Source: Porphyra umbilicalis (taxonomy: Eukaryota; Rhodophyta; Bangiophyceae; Bangiales; Bangiaceae). From it: a stretch of DNA of 64,000 bases. Positions 1-9,976 of the stretch are shown in pieces. How positions within the stretch are numbered: the first letter of the stretch is position 1; each line of letters starts with the position of its first letter. Under the pieces are notes generated by a model. The model did no database searches. It worked only from the letters and a program-made list of their open reading frames with translations, and had not been told where the DNA came from. The stretch lies in contig KV918810.1 of assembly GCA_002049455.2 (NCBI GenBank), positions 186,001 to 250,000 of the forward strand, in the 5' to 3' direction. Position numbers and translations under genes: made by a program.

Positions 1-140
1 GCACTTTGTAGCCCACCTTGTGTTTCAAGAAAAGTATTCTTTGACGACGGCTACTTCCTGTCGTTTCCTGGATCGGGCCAATGAGATGCGTTCTTTCCGC
101 ACGATCGGCTCTCTGGTGCGTCCTCAGCGATCGCGATCCT

Positions 141-178
141 CCCAGTTATATGGCAGGGTGCCATATATAATAACTGGG
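141..178. repeat. AT-rich imperfect hairpin
   Basis: The arms CCCAGTTATATGGCA and TGCCATATATAATAACTGGG are inverted copies, apart from a few extra bases in the right arm. The surrounding 300 bases hold no gene. This is probably a fragment of a small foldback element. Confidence 0.5.
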
Positions 179-221
179 ACGCATATAACCGGATATTGAC
201 TGTACCCTGGTGGTGTCGAGC

Positions 222-300
222 GGGGTCTTCGGGAGAACGGCTGTAGTGTCTATTCTACCGAGAGCATCATTTGATGCCCTAGGCATCATTTGATGCACTT
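222..300. mobile_element. Junction of two MITE fragments
   Basis: Positions 222-243 match the terminus of the palindromic element at 20718-20853 (ends ...GGGAGAACGGCTG, then TA). The TA at 244-245 is followed at once by TAGTGTCTATTCTACC, the terminus of the family seen at 2733 and 56797. Two palindromes GCATCATTTGATGC follow at 264-277 and 283-296. The right end of this second fragment is not clear, although a degraded version may lie near 396-414. Confidence 0.5.
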
Positions 301-435
301 TTTTGGCACCATTTGTTTCGTGCTTCCCGGCCTCGCACGCTCCTGTTGACAACAGAGACGGACTCAAAGATGTCTTGTTACTTTTGGGGGAACATTGTGA
401 CAGAATAATACACAGCACAACAGACTTTCCCACAT

Positions 436-1116
436 TAGAGAGCGTCGGCAAGTCAAATGTGGGTCGGTGGCGTGGGTCGGGGACACGTTTCATGCCACGT
501 TACAGCTGGTACCCACATTTGGAACCCATTTGTGGCTATCTGGGTCATCCGACCCACGCCAAATACCGGTCGGTGAAGACCACGTGGCCACACACGTGGC
601 GCTGGTTGTGCCACCACCGCTCGTCTCAGCCCGGGCTTGGCGCCCACCACGGGCGCTCGTGTCTCCAGTTTCGGGTGTATCGAGAAGGCGCATCATCTTG
701 CACCGTACAAGCTGCCTTTGTCAACCGGCACCATACCCCCCCCGATGCCATCACCCCCGCCCCCCCCCCACGCCCTTAACTGCCGGCGCCCCTTCATCCA
801 AAAACTCGGACTATGCCCACTGTATCCCATCTCCATCGACCGCCGCCCTGTCATATGGTCGGCCGCGGCGTCTCCCCAAGGGGAAAGAGGTGATGGTGCT
901 TGGGGTGGAGGTGTGGCGGTTAATTGGAAGGTGTTGCTCGCACAGAGGTCGCTGCTGTGCCGTTGCGGTAGATGTGGAGAGCTCAAATCGTGTCGACCGT
1001 TATTTGAACACTTGCCGACGCTAAATGTGGGTAAGATGTGGGTACATCCGACGTGGGTCGGCGACCCACATTCTACCCACATTTGATACCCACGCCCGAC
1101 TTGCCGACGCTCTCTA
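436..1116. mobile_element. MITE with GAGAGCGTCGGCAAGTC termini
   Basis: A perfect 17-bp terminal inverted repeat, GAGAGCGTCGGCAAGTC, begins right after TA at 436 and ends right before TA at 1115-1116. The TA flanks suggest a Tc1/mariner-like MITE of about 680 bp. Subterminal copies of AAATGTGGGT occur at both ends, and a partial inverted copy of the terminus lies near 1010-1022. No transposase is encoded. Confidence 0.7.
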
Positions 1117-1260
1117 TTAAAATCACGTCACCAAACTTCCACGTGTTGTAAGAAAAAAAAACGAGACTATGGTGCGTGTCCCAAAAATGAGACATCGCGG
1201 TTTTTTCTTTTTTTTCTCGGCCCACTGGCCTTCTGCAACGGTCCGATGATGTAATGTGAC

Positions 1261-2583
1261 TAATTTAGGGAAGGCGCATGTCATGTCACGTTGTGACATG
1301 TCATGACATTTCCTGTGTCAAGCCCCACGGGGTCGATTTCGCCGACGTCATGACACAGGAAATGTCATGACATGTCACCACGTGTCAGACCCCCCCCCTC
1401 CGATCCTGTGCCTAAAAACGCATGCTGAGAATGCGACCAAGCGCGCCCCGTATGAGGCCCTTTCTTACCTGCGGCTTCGTTCGTGTGACGGTTCATGTGA
1501 CGATGTGGGGCGGCCAGCTATTGGCTGCAACACGAAACAAAGTGATCACATGTGATCACATATGATCACACGAAGCAACGTCGGAAAAGAACTTTCCGAC
1601 GTTGCTTCATGTGATCACATCGACCTTGCCGCGTGCTGGACTAGTGGAACGATTTCAAGTGCAAACTTGGAAACAATCAATTCCAATTTGACTGGTTTGA
1701 TGGACGTTCGAGTCCGTCGGCTCCTACTGGCTGCAGTCGAAAGCGACGCCATAGTCGAGTCGGGCCACGTCTTCCCCCATCTTTGGCAACGCCCCACGCC
1801 CCTCAGCCTTGTCCGAAAGACAAGCTGGTCCCCTACGCTGCCCTGTGGCAGATGGCCGCCTCTCCGTCCCCGTTTCTGTACGACAGCACAAATTCGAGGA
1901 TTCCTCAGCACGCCCGTAGCGCGATACGAGCGTACGCTGCAGGTATCATGGCGGGCCCAAGCTGCCCCCCCAACGGACTGCTTCCATGGCTCTGCACAGC
2001 ATGCTGAATGGACCATCCAGCGAGGCGATCCTTGTGTGGTGAACGTGGCGCCAAGGGTTCAATTTCAGGCTGCCTGGCTCGGCAACGAGGCGTCGGCAAC
2101 GAGGCGAGGGAGACAAAGGCGTCGCCGTCATGGCTTATGTTGAACCACGGAGTTCTACTGCATCGGTGTGCGCCCGTGCCGAGCCAAGCATCCGAGCGCT
2201 CGAAGTCAGCCCTTGGACCGACAATCACTTACGTTAAATTCATCAGAAACATTCCGCGTCACACTGTCACACGAAGGGACAACCCACTGCGACCTTTCTA
2301 AGCTGAGAGCTCGTCACACGAAGCGTCACATGAACGAAGGAACTGCTAAGAAAGGGCCTGAGGGGGGTCCCTGATCCGCACGAAGTCCTCACAATCAACT
2401 CCTGCGGGGTCAAAATCGCACTGTCGCGAGGTCGTTCGCATCAAGCGGATTCTGTGCAAGCCAAGTTCATATTCAACGGTGGGCTACTATGTGGCAGCAG
2501 CAGCGACACGTTGACACCGTGTCGAGACATCTGACAGGAATCGATGGACAGGGAAATGTCACCTCGACACCATGTCAACTCTA
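1261..2583. mobile_element. Insertion with 8-bp target duplication, hAT-like
   Basis: The octamer AATGTGAC occurs at 1253-1260 and again at 2584-2591, and once only in uninterrupted family A copies (about 58853-58860, reverse strand). This shows an insertion with an 8-bp target-site duplication, typical of hAT elements. One end reads TAGAG inward, fitting the hAT 5'-YARNG rule, while the other (TAATT) does not. Inside are a long hairpin around TGTCATGACATTTCC (about 1291-1377), a palindrome of GTGATCACAT motifs (about 1539-1620), and a near-identical inverted repeat at about 1459-1506 and 2310-2357. There is no recognisable transposase, so it looks non-autonomous. Confidence 0.75.
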
Positions 2584-2732
2584 AATGTGACCCACTCGGT
2601 CCCACTGTGCTTTCAGAACGACCTATGACAGTGTCAGCAGAGGCGGCACCTCCTGGCGTGTCATGGGGACAGTGTCAATCATTGCAGCTTCGACAGGTGA
2701 CGATCACGCACCCCAATCAAAAGCACGGATAC

Positions 2733-3024
2733 TAGTGTCCATTCTACTGCTCCCGAGGCTCAAATGAGCCTCAGATGAGGCTCAAATGAGGCTCCCTCTC
2801 ATATGGCCTGGAAACGCGGCCTTTTTGGGGTGTCTTATGCACCCCCTCCGAGTTTTCATCGTACACAGCCGCCGAGTTGGCCCATACGTAAGTGGACTGC
2901 GCTGAGTCCAGATCTATTCTCAGAAAGAGCAGCTGAGGCCGGAACCTGGTCACAGAGAGGCATCAAAAATAGGCTCAAATGAGCCTGAGAGGCTCAAATG
3001 AGGCGGTCAGTAGAATGGACACTA
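2733..3024. mobile_element. MITE with GTGTCCATTCTACTG termini
   Basis: TAGTGTCCATTCTACTG at the left and CAGTAGAATGGACACTA at the right are perfect inverted repeats flanked by TA. Uninterrupted family A copies read ...CGGATAC TA GAGCAGG... (reverse of about 58700-58725), so the empty site is known and the TA is the duplicated target. Inside each end are AGGCTCAAATGAGCCT-type palindromes. Confidence 0.85.
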
Positions 3025-3072
3025 GAGCAGGCATGTGCTGACAATTTGTGCACCAAAAAAAGGGCACCACCT

Positions 3073-3420
3073 TATGGTGCGTGTCCCAAAAATGAGACAT
3101 GCGCGTTCTCTGAAGGACTGACACATCACTGCACGGGCGCAGGCGGCGTGGGGTACGAGAATATTCTCAACTGGCCTCCATGGAAAGAGCCTGTTCCGAC
3201 GCGTGCTTGGCTGACAACTCCATAATACCCGCCTGTGGGCCCTGTTCTGTGGACCTCTCAGATAGCCCCGATCTTGGAGCCAGTCTCTTTCAGGTTCTTG
3301 GGGTTAAAGGTTTGCAACGCCAAAGCTCATGTGCTATCTGGAGCTTCGATGAGGGGTGTCCTAAATCGTGTTTTCCTCACAGGGGGCTACATGGCGGTCT
3401 GTTTCACATTTTTATTGGTA
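3073..3420 (+). mobile_element. Family A element, left half
   Basis: This forward copy starts TATGGTGCGTGTCCC and follows the first half of the 58180 copy, through GATCTTGGAGCCAGTC and CTTCGATGAGGGGTG, up to ATTGGTA. There the next family A left terminus begins at the same TA. Nothing suggests coding capacity. Confidence 0.75.
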
Positions 3421-3975
3421 TGGTGCGTGTCCCAAGATTGAGACATGCGCGTTTTCTGAAGGACTGGCACATCACTGCACGCGTGGGATACGAAAAAGTT
3501 CTCGACTGGCCTCCATGGAAAGAGCCTCTTCCGACTCGTGCTTGGCCGACAACTCCTTAATCTCCGTCCAGCACCAGTTTTTCCCAACTGGTGCATCAAG
3601 AGGCTTTTTCCTCGTCCCCTGTGAAAAAAAATATGAACCGCCTCGGGAGAGTCTCACGAGCAAGCTCATGCTTTTCGCTTGCTCTGAAGGGTCTCCGTTT
3701 GTTGGTTGCAAAATGCCTGCAAAAAGGGGCCTGTACCAGATGCGCGTCTGGTCCGATCGCCTCTCCGACTCTCGCTGTCTTGCAGGCGCTTCACGCGAGA
3801 CTGCGCCATGTCAAAGATCGTGACCCTTCCATACATGCGCTGACAGCGGTCATTTGGCACACGCCTCTGTTCCCTCTTGCCTCCCTCTCCAAGCTATCCC
3901 TGCCAGGCTCAATCTCGTGCACGGGCGTGCAACCAGTCGCGCTGCCCAGCAGGCACACCCCCACCCCACAAGTGG

Positions 3976-5793
3976 CTACATCTGTCGCTGGCCCCCCACC
4001 CGTGCCGCTTCACTCGCCACCACCCACCACAGCAGACGAGGAGATACGGGGGGTTCGCGCAGTCGTGCGGCTGCCAGTCGCCGACGGTTTTTGGCTGCCA
4101 TTGGCAGAGCCAATCCCATCATCCGCAAACGACAGCCCGCCTCATGTGACGCTTCGCTTCCAATATCCACCCACGCCTCGCGACGCGTCTCCTCCTCCTT
4201 GGCTTCCACCTTTGCACGCTTGTTCTTTGCAGCTGCAGCGTCCTTAGTTTTCATGTCAGCCGCACGCTGGTCACGAGCCCGCATATTCGCCTGCTTGAGC
4301 ACCTTTGCGGCCACCTTTGCGGCCGCTGTCTCGTCCAGTGCTGTCATAATCTCAGGCGCCGTCAACACAGTTCCGCGGCCGGCCGTTGACAGCGTCCCAT
4401 TCACGACGACTGGACGCGACATATCCTTGCGCACGCGCGGGATTAGACGTTGTGTCAGCTTAGCGAGGTCCACGTCTTGAACGGGTGCGTCAGCGCCCTT
4501 GCTGAGCTTCGCCGCGCTCACCACCGTTTGGTCCAGAGGCCACATACCAACGCGTCGAAAAGCGGTGGTGAGGGCGTTCACAATCAGCGCCTCCGATGCC
4601 GCTCGCGCGATACACCGCATCAGCTCGGGGGTGTTCAAAGGTCGACCCGCCTCCCGGCACTCAAGAGCAATCTCCAGCACGCGCCGCCGGACCCTAGGCT
4701 GGTACCGACCAAAGGCACTGGGGTTGTCCAACGCTTTCAGAATGTGAGACATTTTCGACGGCTCGGCCACGACGTGGACCCAGGCCTTCAAAAGCGTAAG
4801 CAGCCCCGTTGTGGAAAGGTGCACCTTGGCGCCGTCCAGGGATAAAATCTTGTCCTCGTCGGGAAAGTAGGAACGCGCAAACTTGGCGAAAGTTGAAGCC
4901 CAAACGTCAAAGACCGCTTTATCCAAGCCGGGGGGGGAACGCCGCCAAACGACCGCTCCGTCATTGAGATAGGAGGATAGGGCCTGATCCGTCCTAGACC
5001 CGTCCGCCTTGGTCTCCGACACGTACGCGTGGCCAGGCGTTTGACCATCGACAACGGTAAAATGAGGCGCAACCACGCCGGCCGCGGACACGCAAAACGC
5101 CGCCGTGCACGCGCCCGCCCCCGACGCGAAAGAAGGCAAGATGACCTCGGGCTTGACCATGCCAACCCCCCCTAGGATGCCTTCTCGCCCGCTCATGGCC
5201 GACGTTCGGGCTTGGACGTGGGTCTCGTCCATGTTCCACACCTGCCGGGGGGATGTCACGCGATAGTCGCGATACAGCAGGGTGAGAATGGAAAACCAGC
5301 TGGCCACCACGTCGGGCCGCCCGTTCCTTGCACGGCCCTCCTCCAGTGTGCCAGCGCGGTACTTGCGCAGCTCGGGATGTCGCGACAGGAAGCATTTCAC
5401 CCAGCTGCGTCCAGGCTCCAGCGTGCCACCAAACAGCTTTCGAGCCGCCGCCTGGCGCTCTGCCGACAAATCAGCGAGATACTCGGCGCACACTCGGCAA
5501 ACCGCCTCTTGCGAGAGACCTCGTCCAATGGTCTCGTTGGTGATGATGCACTCGGCCAGCAATGCCTCCTCTGCAGCCGAGAAGAACGGTGCCGGGCCGC
5601 GCCTCTTCGCAACACCGCCAGTGTGGATGTAGAAGTGGGCGCGGTCGTACGACATGTTGAATCGCGACGCAAAAGATTCGACCGTCATACCGCCCGCCTT
5701 GACCGTCCGCATTGCCACCTGCATCGTCTCGTGATCAGCAGAACCGACGCCCGCCGTACCGGCCGACGGCGTGGTGGTGGCCTTGCGAGGCAT
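3976..5793 (-). CDS. Pogo/Tigger-type DDE_1 transposase
   Basis: The 605-aa protein starts at MPRKATT; the frame stays open further upstream but without protein-like sequence. Residues about 18-60 look like a pipsqueak-type helix-turn-helix, followed by a CENP-B-like second DNA-binding region (about 70-150). The DDE_1 core shows its catalytic acids as WNMDETH (D189), LSLDGAKVH (D320) and KALDNPSAFG (D356), the DDxD pattern of pogo transposases with 35 residues between the last two. A lysine- and alanine-rich tail follows from about residue 480. It would cut and paste the enclosing element at TA sites. The frame is intact, so the element could be active or only recently silenced. Confidence 0.88.
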   Translation of the reverse strand: MPRKATTTPSAGTAGVGSADHETMQVAMRTVKAGGMTVESFASRFNMSYDRAHFYIHTGGVAKRRGPAPFFSAAEEALLAECIITNETIGRGLSQEAVCRVCAEYLADLSAERQAAARKLFGGTLEPGRSWVKCFLSRHPELRKYRAGTLEEGRARNGRPDVVASWFSILTLLYRDYRVTSPRQVWNMDETHVQARTSAMSGREGILGGVGMVKPEVILPSFASGAGACTAAFCVSAAGVVAPHFTVVDGQTPGHAYVSETKADGSRTDQALSSYLNDGAVVWRRSPPGLDKAVFDVWASTFAKFARSYFPDEDKILSLDGAKVHLSTTGLLTLLKAWVHVVAEPSKMSHILKALDNPSAFGRYQPRVRRRVLEIALECREAGRPLNTPELMRCIARAASEALIVNALTTAFRRVGMWPLDQTVVSAAKLSKGADAPVQDVDLAKLTQRLIPRVRKDMSRPVVVNGTLSTAGRGTVLTAPEIMTALDETAAAKVAAKVLKQANMRARDQRAADMKTKDAAAAKNKRAKVEAKEEETRREAWVDIGSEASHEAGCRLRMMGLALPMAAKNRRRLAAARLREPPVSPRLLWWVVASEAARVGGQRQM

Positions 5794-6429
5794 CGTGGCA
5801 CGGCCAATGAAAAGGCAGGGAGAAAGGAGAGGTGGGAAGGGGGAAAAGTGCTCTAGAATGTGGACGTCGCAAGTGTGCACCCAGGATAGCCCCAGAGAGC
5901 CGTGAAGCGGTGCTTGACTCAGGGCGAGGAAGCTCACGTGCGCAGCGCGCGCAGTGAGGGTCGAAAGGGTGGCCGTGGTGGGCACACAGTCGGAAGCAGA
6001 CGGTGTTGCGGCCAAGAACTGCACCAGATGTGCCGCCTGAGGCGGTAGTTGAAAGTAATTTGGTTCACAAGAGCGCACCCTTTTTCCCTCTTGGACAGCC
6101 CTTTAGATTCGGGAGAGGGGACTTTTTGGCGGCTCGACAAACCGTTGGGGAGCCCTTAAGTTGGCGCGTATGGCGCTTCCCCCTTTTCTGATGGCGATCG
6201 CTTTTTTAGTTACAGTGAGGAGGGGTAGTCGCCTTTTTTTTTTTCTAGCCCAATTGACCAATGGCGTGCCTGGAGCGCTGGTCCGCCGTTGACTCAGCAG
6301 ACAGCTCGAACGCACGAGTTGGTGCAAGCCTCCATCACCAAATCCGCACCCTACAGGACCCGAATCTCCCATTTTCTCGCGCAGTGTCGTGCTCGCGCTC
6401 GTCCTCGTCGGCGCCGAAACAGTCGCGAC

Positions 6430-7370
6430 GTCCTCGTCGGCGGCAACGCGCTGGTGCTGGTGGTGTGCGGCAACGTGCTCGTGTTTGTGTCGGGCCTGTG
6501 CGTCGTCCTCGTCGGCAGCAGCGCGCTGGTGTTGGTGCACGGCAAGGCGCTCGTGCTCGTGTCGGGCTTGCGCGTCGTCCTCGTCGGCGGCGACGCGCTG
6601 GTGGTGGTGCACGTCAACGTGCTTGTGCTCGTGTGTGGCACGGACGGCGTCCACGTCGGGGGCGACGTGCTGGTGCTGGTGGTGCACGGCAAGGTGCTCG
6701 TGTTTGTGTCGGGCTTCCGCGTCGTCCTCGTCGGCGGCGACGCGGTGGTGGTGGTGCACGTGAACGTGCTCGTGCTCGTGTGCGGCACGGAAGGCGTCCA
6801 CGTCGGGGGCGACGTGCTGGTGCTGGTGGTGCACGGCAAGGTGCTCGTGTTTGTGTCGGGCTTCCGCGTCGTCCTCGTCGGCGGCGACGCGGTGGTGGTG
6901 GTGCACGTGAACGTGCTCGTGCTCGTGTGCGGCACGGACGGCGTCCACGTCGGGGGCGACGTGCTGGTGCTGGTGGTGCACGGCAAGGTGCTCGTGTTTG
7001 TGTCGGGCTTCCGCGTCGTCCTCGTCGGCGGCGACGCGGTGGTGGTGGTGCACGTGAACGTGCTCGTGCTCGTGTGCGGCACGGAAGGCGTCCACGTCGG
7101 GGGCGACGTGCTGGTGCTGGTGGTGCACGGCAAGGTGCTCGTGTTTGTGTCGGGCTTCCGCGTCGTCCTCGTCGGCGGCGACGCGGTGGTGGTGGTGCAC
7201 GTCAACGTGCTCGTGCTCGTGTGCGGCACGGACGGCGTCCACGTCGGGGGCGACGTGCTGGTGCTGGTGGTGCACGGCAAGGTGCTCGTGTTTGTGTCGG
7301 GCTTGCGCGTCGTCCTCGTCGGCGGCGACGCGGTGGTGGTTCACGACAACGTGCTCGTGCTCGTGTCGGG
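6430..7370. repeat. 147-bp tandem repeat array
   Basis: The landmark GTCGTCCTCGTCGGCGGCGA recurs at 6574, 6721, 6868, 7015, 7162 and 7309, each exactly 147 bp apart, with few substitutions and a degenerate lead-in from about 6430. Because 147 is divisible by three and the unit lacks stops in several frames, long open frames run through it on both strands. The plus strand gives valine-rich and the minus strand histidine-rich 49-residue repeats. I do not regard either as a demonstrated protein. One plus frame is continuous with the downstream transposase. Confidence 0.95.
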
Positions 7371-7386
7371 CAAGAAACGGGGCAGG

Positions 7387-8427
7387 ATGTATGTTTCGCC
7401 TCTACGGTATGCAGCATTGGCGATGGTGCACCACGGGGTTCCGAGGCAAACCATCACGGCTGTTATCGGAGTCCGTTCCGCACAACTTGAGCGGTGGCTA
7501 AGGTATTGGAGGAGGAGCGAAAGCGTGTGGCGAGTTCCAGAGCGGCAAAACCGTCACGAAGACTCCTGTTGGGAGGATGATACGCTGCTGCGAGCGATCA
7601 TCGCGCTGGTCCAGGAACATCCACTAGCACTGCTGAGAGAGCACACTGCCATGATGACGGCCATGCGTGCGCTGCCATCGGGGGAGTTTGCTCATTTGCG
7701 TGTTTCGAGGAGCACGGTGGACCGTGTGCTTCGACGGCTCGGCTTCACTCGGAAGGTCATCATCCGCTTGTATCGAGCGGCCAACCGGGAGCGTCGCCGT
7801 GAGCATGCTGTGCTACGTCAGATGGTCGGTAGCGGCTGCCTCGTATCCGTGGACGAAACCCATACGGACGGCCGTGACGTCCTCCGCAGGTACGGGCGGG
7901 CGCTGAGACAAGAGCGTGTTGACATGCTCGACATCAGCCCTCGGCACGTCGAGCGCGTGAGCACGACAATGGCGGTGTCGTCAGAAGGGCGCATCCTCGG
8001 CTTGCACTCGGTCACATGTGAGCGGGCTCTGACCAGTAACGACTGGCGCCTGTTCTTGGGCCGTGTCATTCAAAAGATGGGCCGGTACACACCTGGGGTC
8101 CCTTGGGACCTACAAGCCCCGGCCTGTGTCTTGCTTTTTGACAATGCGCCAATCCACGACGCTGCTGGCGACGCCTTCTTGGAGAACAATGGCATCCCGT
8201 TCATCCGTCTACCCCCCTACTCTCCCGACTTGCAGCCCATCGAGGGTGTGTTCAACGACTTGAAAGTCATCGTTCGGAACCTGGTGTACTTCAACCCTCA
8301 CTTCCTCGAAGACGGCGTTCGTTTGCAGGCGCTGGCGGCAAGCCTCATCACGCGACGACAGATAGTAGGGCAGTTTTCTAGAGTCGAAGTCAAACTGGCG
8401 CGTGTAGCGACCAGGCAGTGCTTCTAA
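7387..8427 (+). CDS. IS630/Tc1-type DDE_3 transposase
   Basis: The 346-aa protein begins at MYVSPLRYAA. The frame is open back to 6289 only because of the repeat array, and this Met precedes a normal IS630-like N-terminus. Residues 5-50 form a helix-turn-helix (VPRQTITAVIGVRSAQLERW), and a second helical DNA-binding segment spans about 65-125. The catalytic acids are D156 (SVDETH), D252 (LLFDNAPIH) and E286 (PPYSPDLQPIE), with 33 residues between the last two. The PPYSPDLQPIE block is diagnostic of this superfamily. It is the likely transposase of the 12-kb element, whose termini and TA targets fit. The frame is complete. Confidence 0.9.
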   Translation: MYVSPLRYAALAMVHHGVPRQTITAVIGVRSAQLERWLRYWRRSESVWRVPERQNRHEDSCWEDDTLLRAIIALVQEHPLALLREHTAMMTAMRALPSGEFAHLRVSRSTVDRVLRRLGFTRKVIIRLYRAANRERRREHAVLRQMVGSGCLVSVDETHTDGRDVLRRYGRALRQERVDMLDISPRHVERVSTTMAVSSEGRILGLHSVTCERALTSNDWRLFLGRVIQKMGRYTPGVPWDLQAPACVLLFDNAPIHDAAGDAFLENNGIPFIRLPPYSPDLQPIEGVFNDLKVIVRNLVYFNPHFLEDGVRLQALAASLITRRQIVGQFSRVEVKLARVATRQCF

Positions 8428-9976
8428 AGCTGATGACATCCTCCAAACTGGGATGACCTCGTCGAAACAGAAACGCAGACACCTCATGCACACGAACACG
8501 TCCTGTCAGGCGCGTCTTGGATGTGAAATCAATGCAGAATAGGGTGAGCCAGCGGATGCCTCTGGCACAAAAGCGGTACGGGTGGCGGCGCACTCCACCA
8601 TTCCCGAGTATGACTGCCCTGCAGCGTCTCCCGCCGGGCGCCTGCGAAGGAAATAGTGGTTGCCTTGTGCGACGCAACAGGTGCTCCCGGCGAAGCCTGC
8701 CATCTGAGACTTCGCCAAGGAGCTGCCGACGGTGGTGGGCGGAGCCTGCTGATGCATGCGAAAAACTTACATATGGCACTCTTTCGAAATAGAAATTCCC
8801 GCACCACCGACGCCGAAGCTTCGACTCGAAAGTCGAGTTTATTTCAACTCTTTGATATCGGTCAACGAAGAAGCTTATTCGAGATTGGTAGAAGTCGACG
8901 CTATCAGGATCCGTCGACAACATCTCTGCGTCCTTCGTTGCTGAAGGCAGCTTGAAGAGACATCGCTACATCATTTGGGCACCAGTGTCTTTGCATGGTA
9001 CACAGTCGGTGCTTCTTTCAGCTAGAAAAGAGACAGGACGCAGGATAAGCTGCAGTGCTGGCCATGTGGTGGCCGGTGCATCGGCAACTGGCCAGTGAGG
9101 TGCTTAGGAGCCGTTGTAGTGCATATTCGTGTCCTTCAGATGAACATGACCAACATGCTTTGGTTACATTGGCCGCGGAGACGAGGGATTACTCCCATGT
9201 CAGTGCCACGGTGACCTTTTCTGCTTCTCCTTGTAGAGGAGGTTCAGAGCGCGGGGTGGCTCTGATGCGCACCACATTGGTGGCCCTCTAGGTTCCCATC
9301 ACCCGAGAGGTCCCGGACATGGCAGCCCGGTCTGATGTTCGCTGCATTAGAAACGCGCGCCGTGCCAGCAGATATAATCGCTGCTCTAAGGTGTTCGTGT
9401 GTCTCTGGAAGCATAAATCTAGTTGGTGGAGCGGGTCGAGCGTGGCGCCGTGGGGGTCTGTGCAAACGCTATGACTCTGCCCGATGTTCGAAGCACCATC
9501 CGAGGTCCAGTGGCAGGAGATGCGCGCGCGACGCGCGGCGCGCCGCAAGGACTCTGGCAGCGTAGTAGTGACAGCGGAGCGCGGACTCCTGCCACAGATG
9601 CACCTCGGCAGTGAGACACTATAATAACTTCGTGACCTGAGCGCAGGGCAGGCACAGCGGGGTTGCCATCTCACAGCTGAGCGGCTGCCACCGAGTGCAA
9701 GCGAGTGCGTCAGCATTGCAACACAAACCACGACGCACGTACTGCCAGACAGTAAATACAACAGCTACGCCTTGCAATACTTGTCTCAGACGTTTCTCAT
9801 TGGTCCACGCCCCTATCTCGCAGAACACTCGGTCGCGGCATTGACGCGATTTGAGGAATCTATCGACGAAGTAATGAGGTCATGTCACCCACTGAGGTGC
9901 CTCGGGGGGAACCGGTCAGCTGTCGGCATCTCATGCTGACATCTCGCTGCGGTGGACGCCGTCTCGCCTCACCACC
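8428..9976. other. Spacer between transposase and E(z) gene
   Basis: There are short open frames on both strands, but none has recognisable domains, consistent codon use or obvious splice partners. A lower-GC patch lies at 8750-9000. I see no RNA gene or repeat here. Confidence 0.4.

Larger units (their letters stand above)
1168..3074 (-). mobile_element. Family A element, reverse copy, interrupted twice
   Basis: Starting with TA and TGGTGCGTGTCCC at 1168, the sequence matches the reverse complement of the right half of the family A copy at 58180-58945. The match breaks at 1260, resumes at 2584, breaks at 2734 and resumes at 3025, up to the TA at 3073-3074. The two gaps are insertions listed separately. 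The missing left half has been replaced at a TA by another family A end in forward orientation. Confidence 0.8.

Noticed and set aside
1690-1730. tRNA T-arm-like word GTTCGAGTCC
   Set aside because: No D arm, anticodon arm or acceptor stem can be placed around it.
1168-3420. A single intact family A element with inserts
   Set aside because: The reverse right half at 1168-3074 and the forward left half at 3073-3420 are in opposite orientation, so they cannot be one copy; I list them separately.
6103-7344. Long histidine-rich (minus) and valine-rich (plus) open frames through the 147-bp array
   Set aside because: The unit length is a multiple of three and stop-poor, so several frames on both strands stay open. 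There is no sign that any is translated, apart from the transposase that starts after the array.
6574-7370. CRISPR array
   Set aside because: The repeats are contiguous 147-bp units without distinct spacers, in nuclear eukaryotic DNA.
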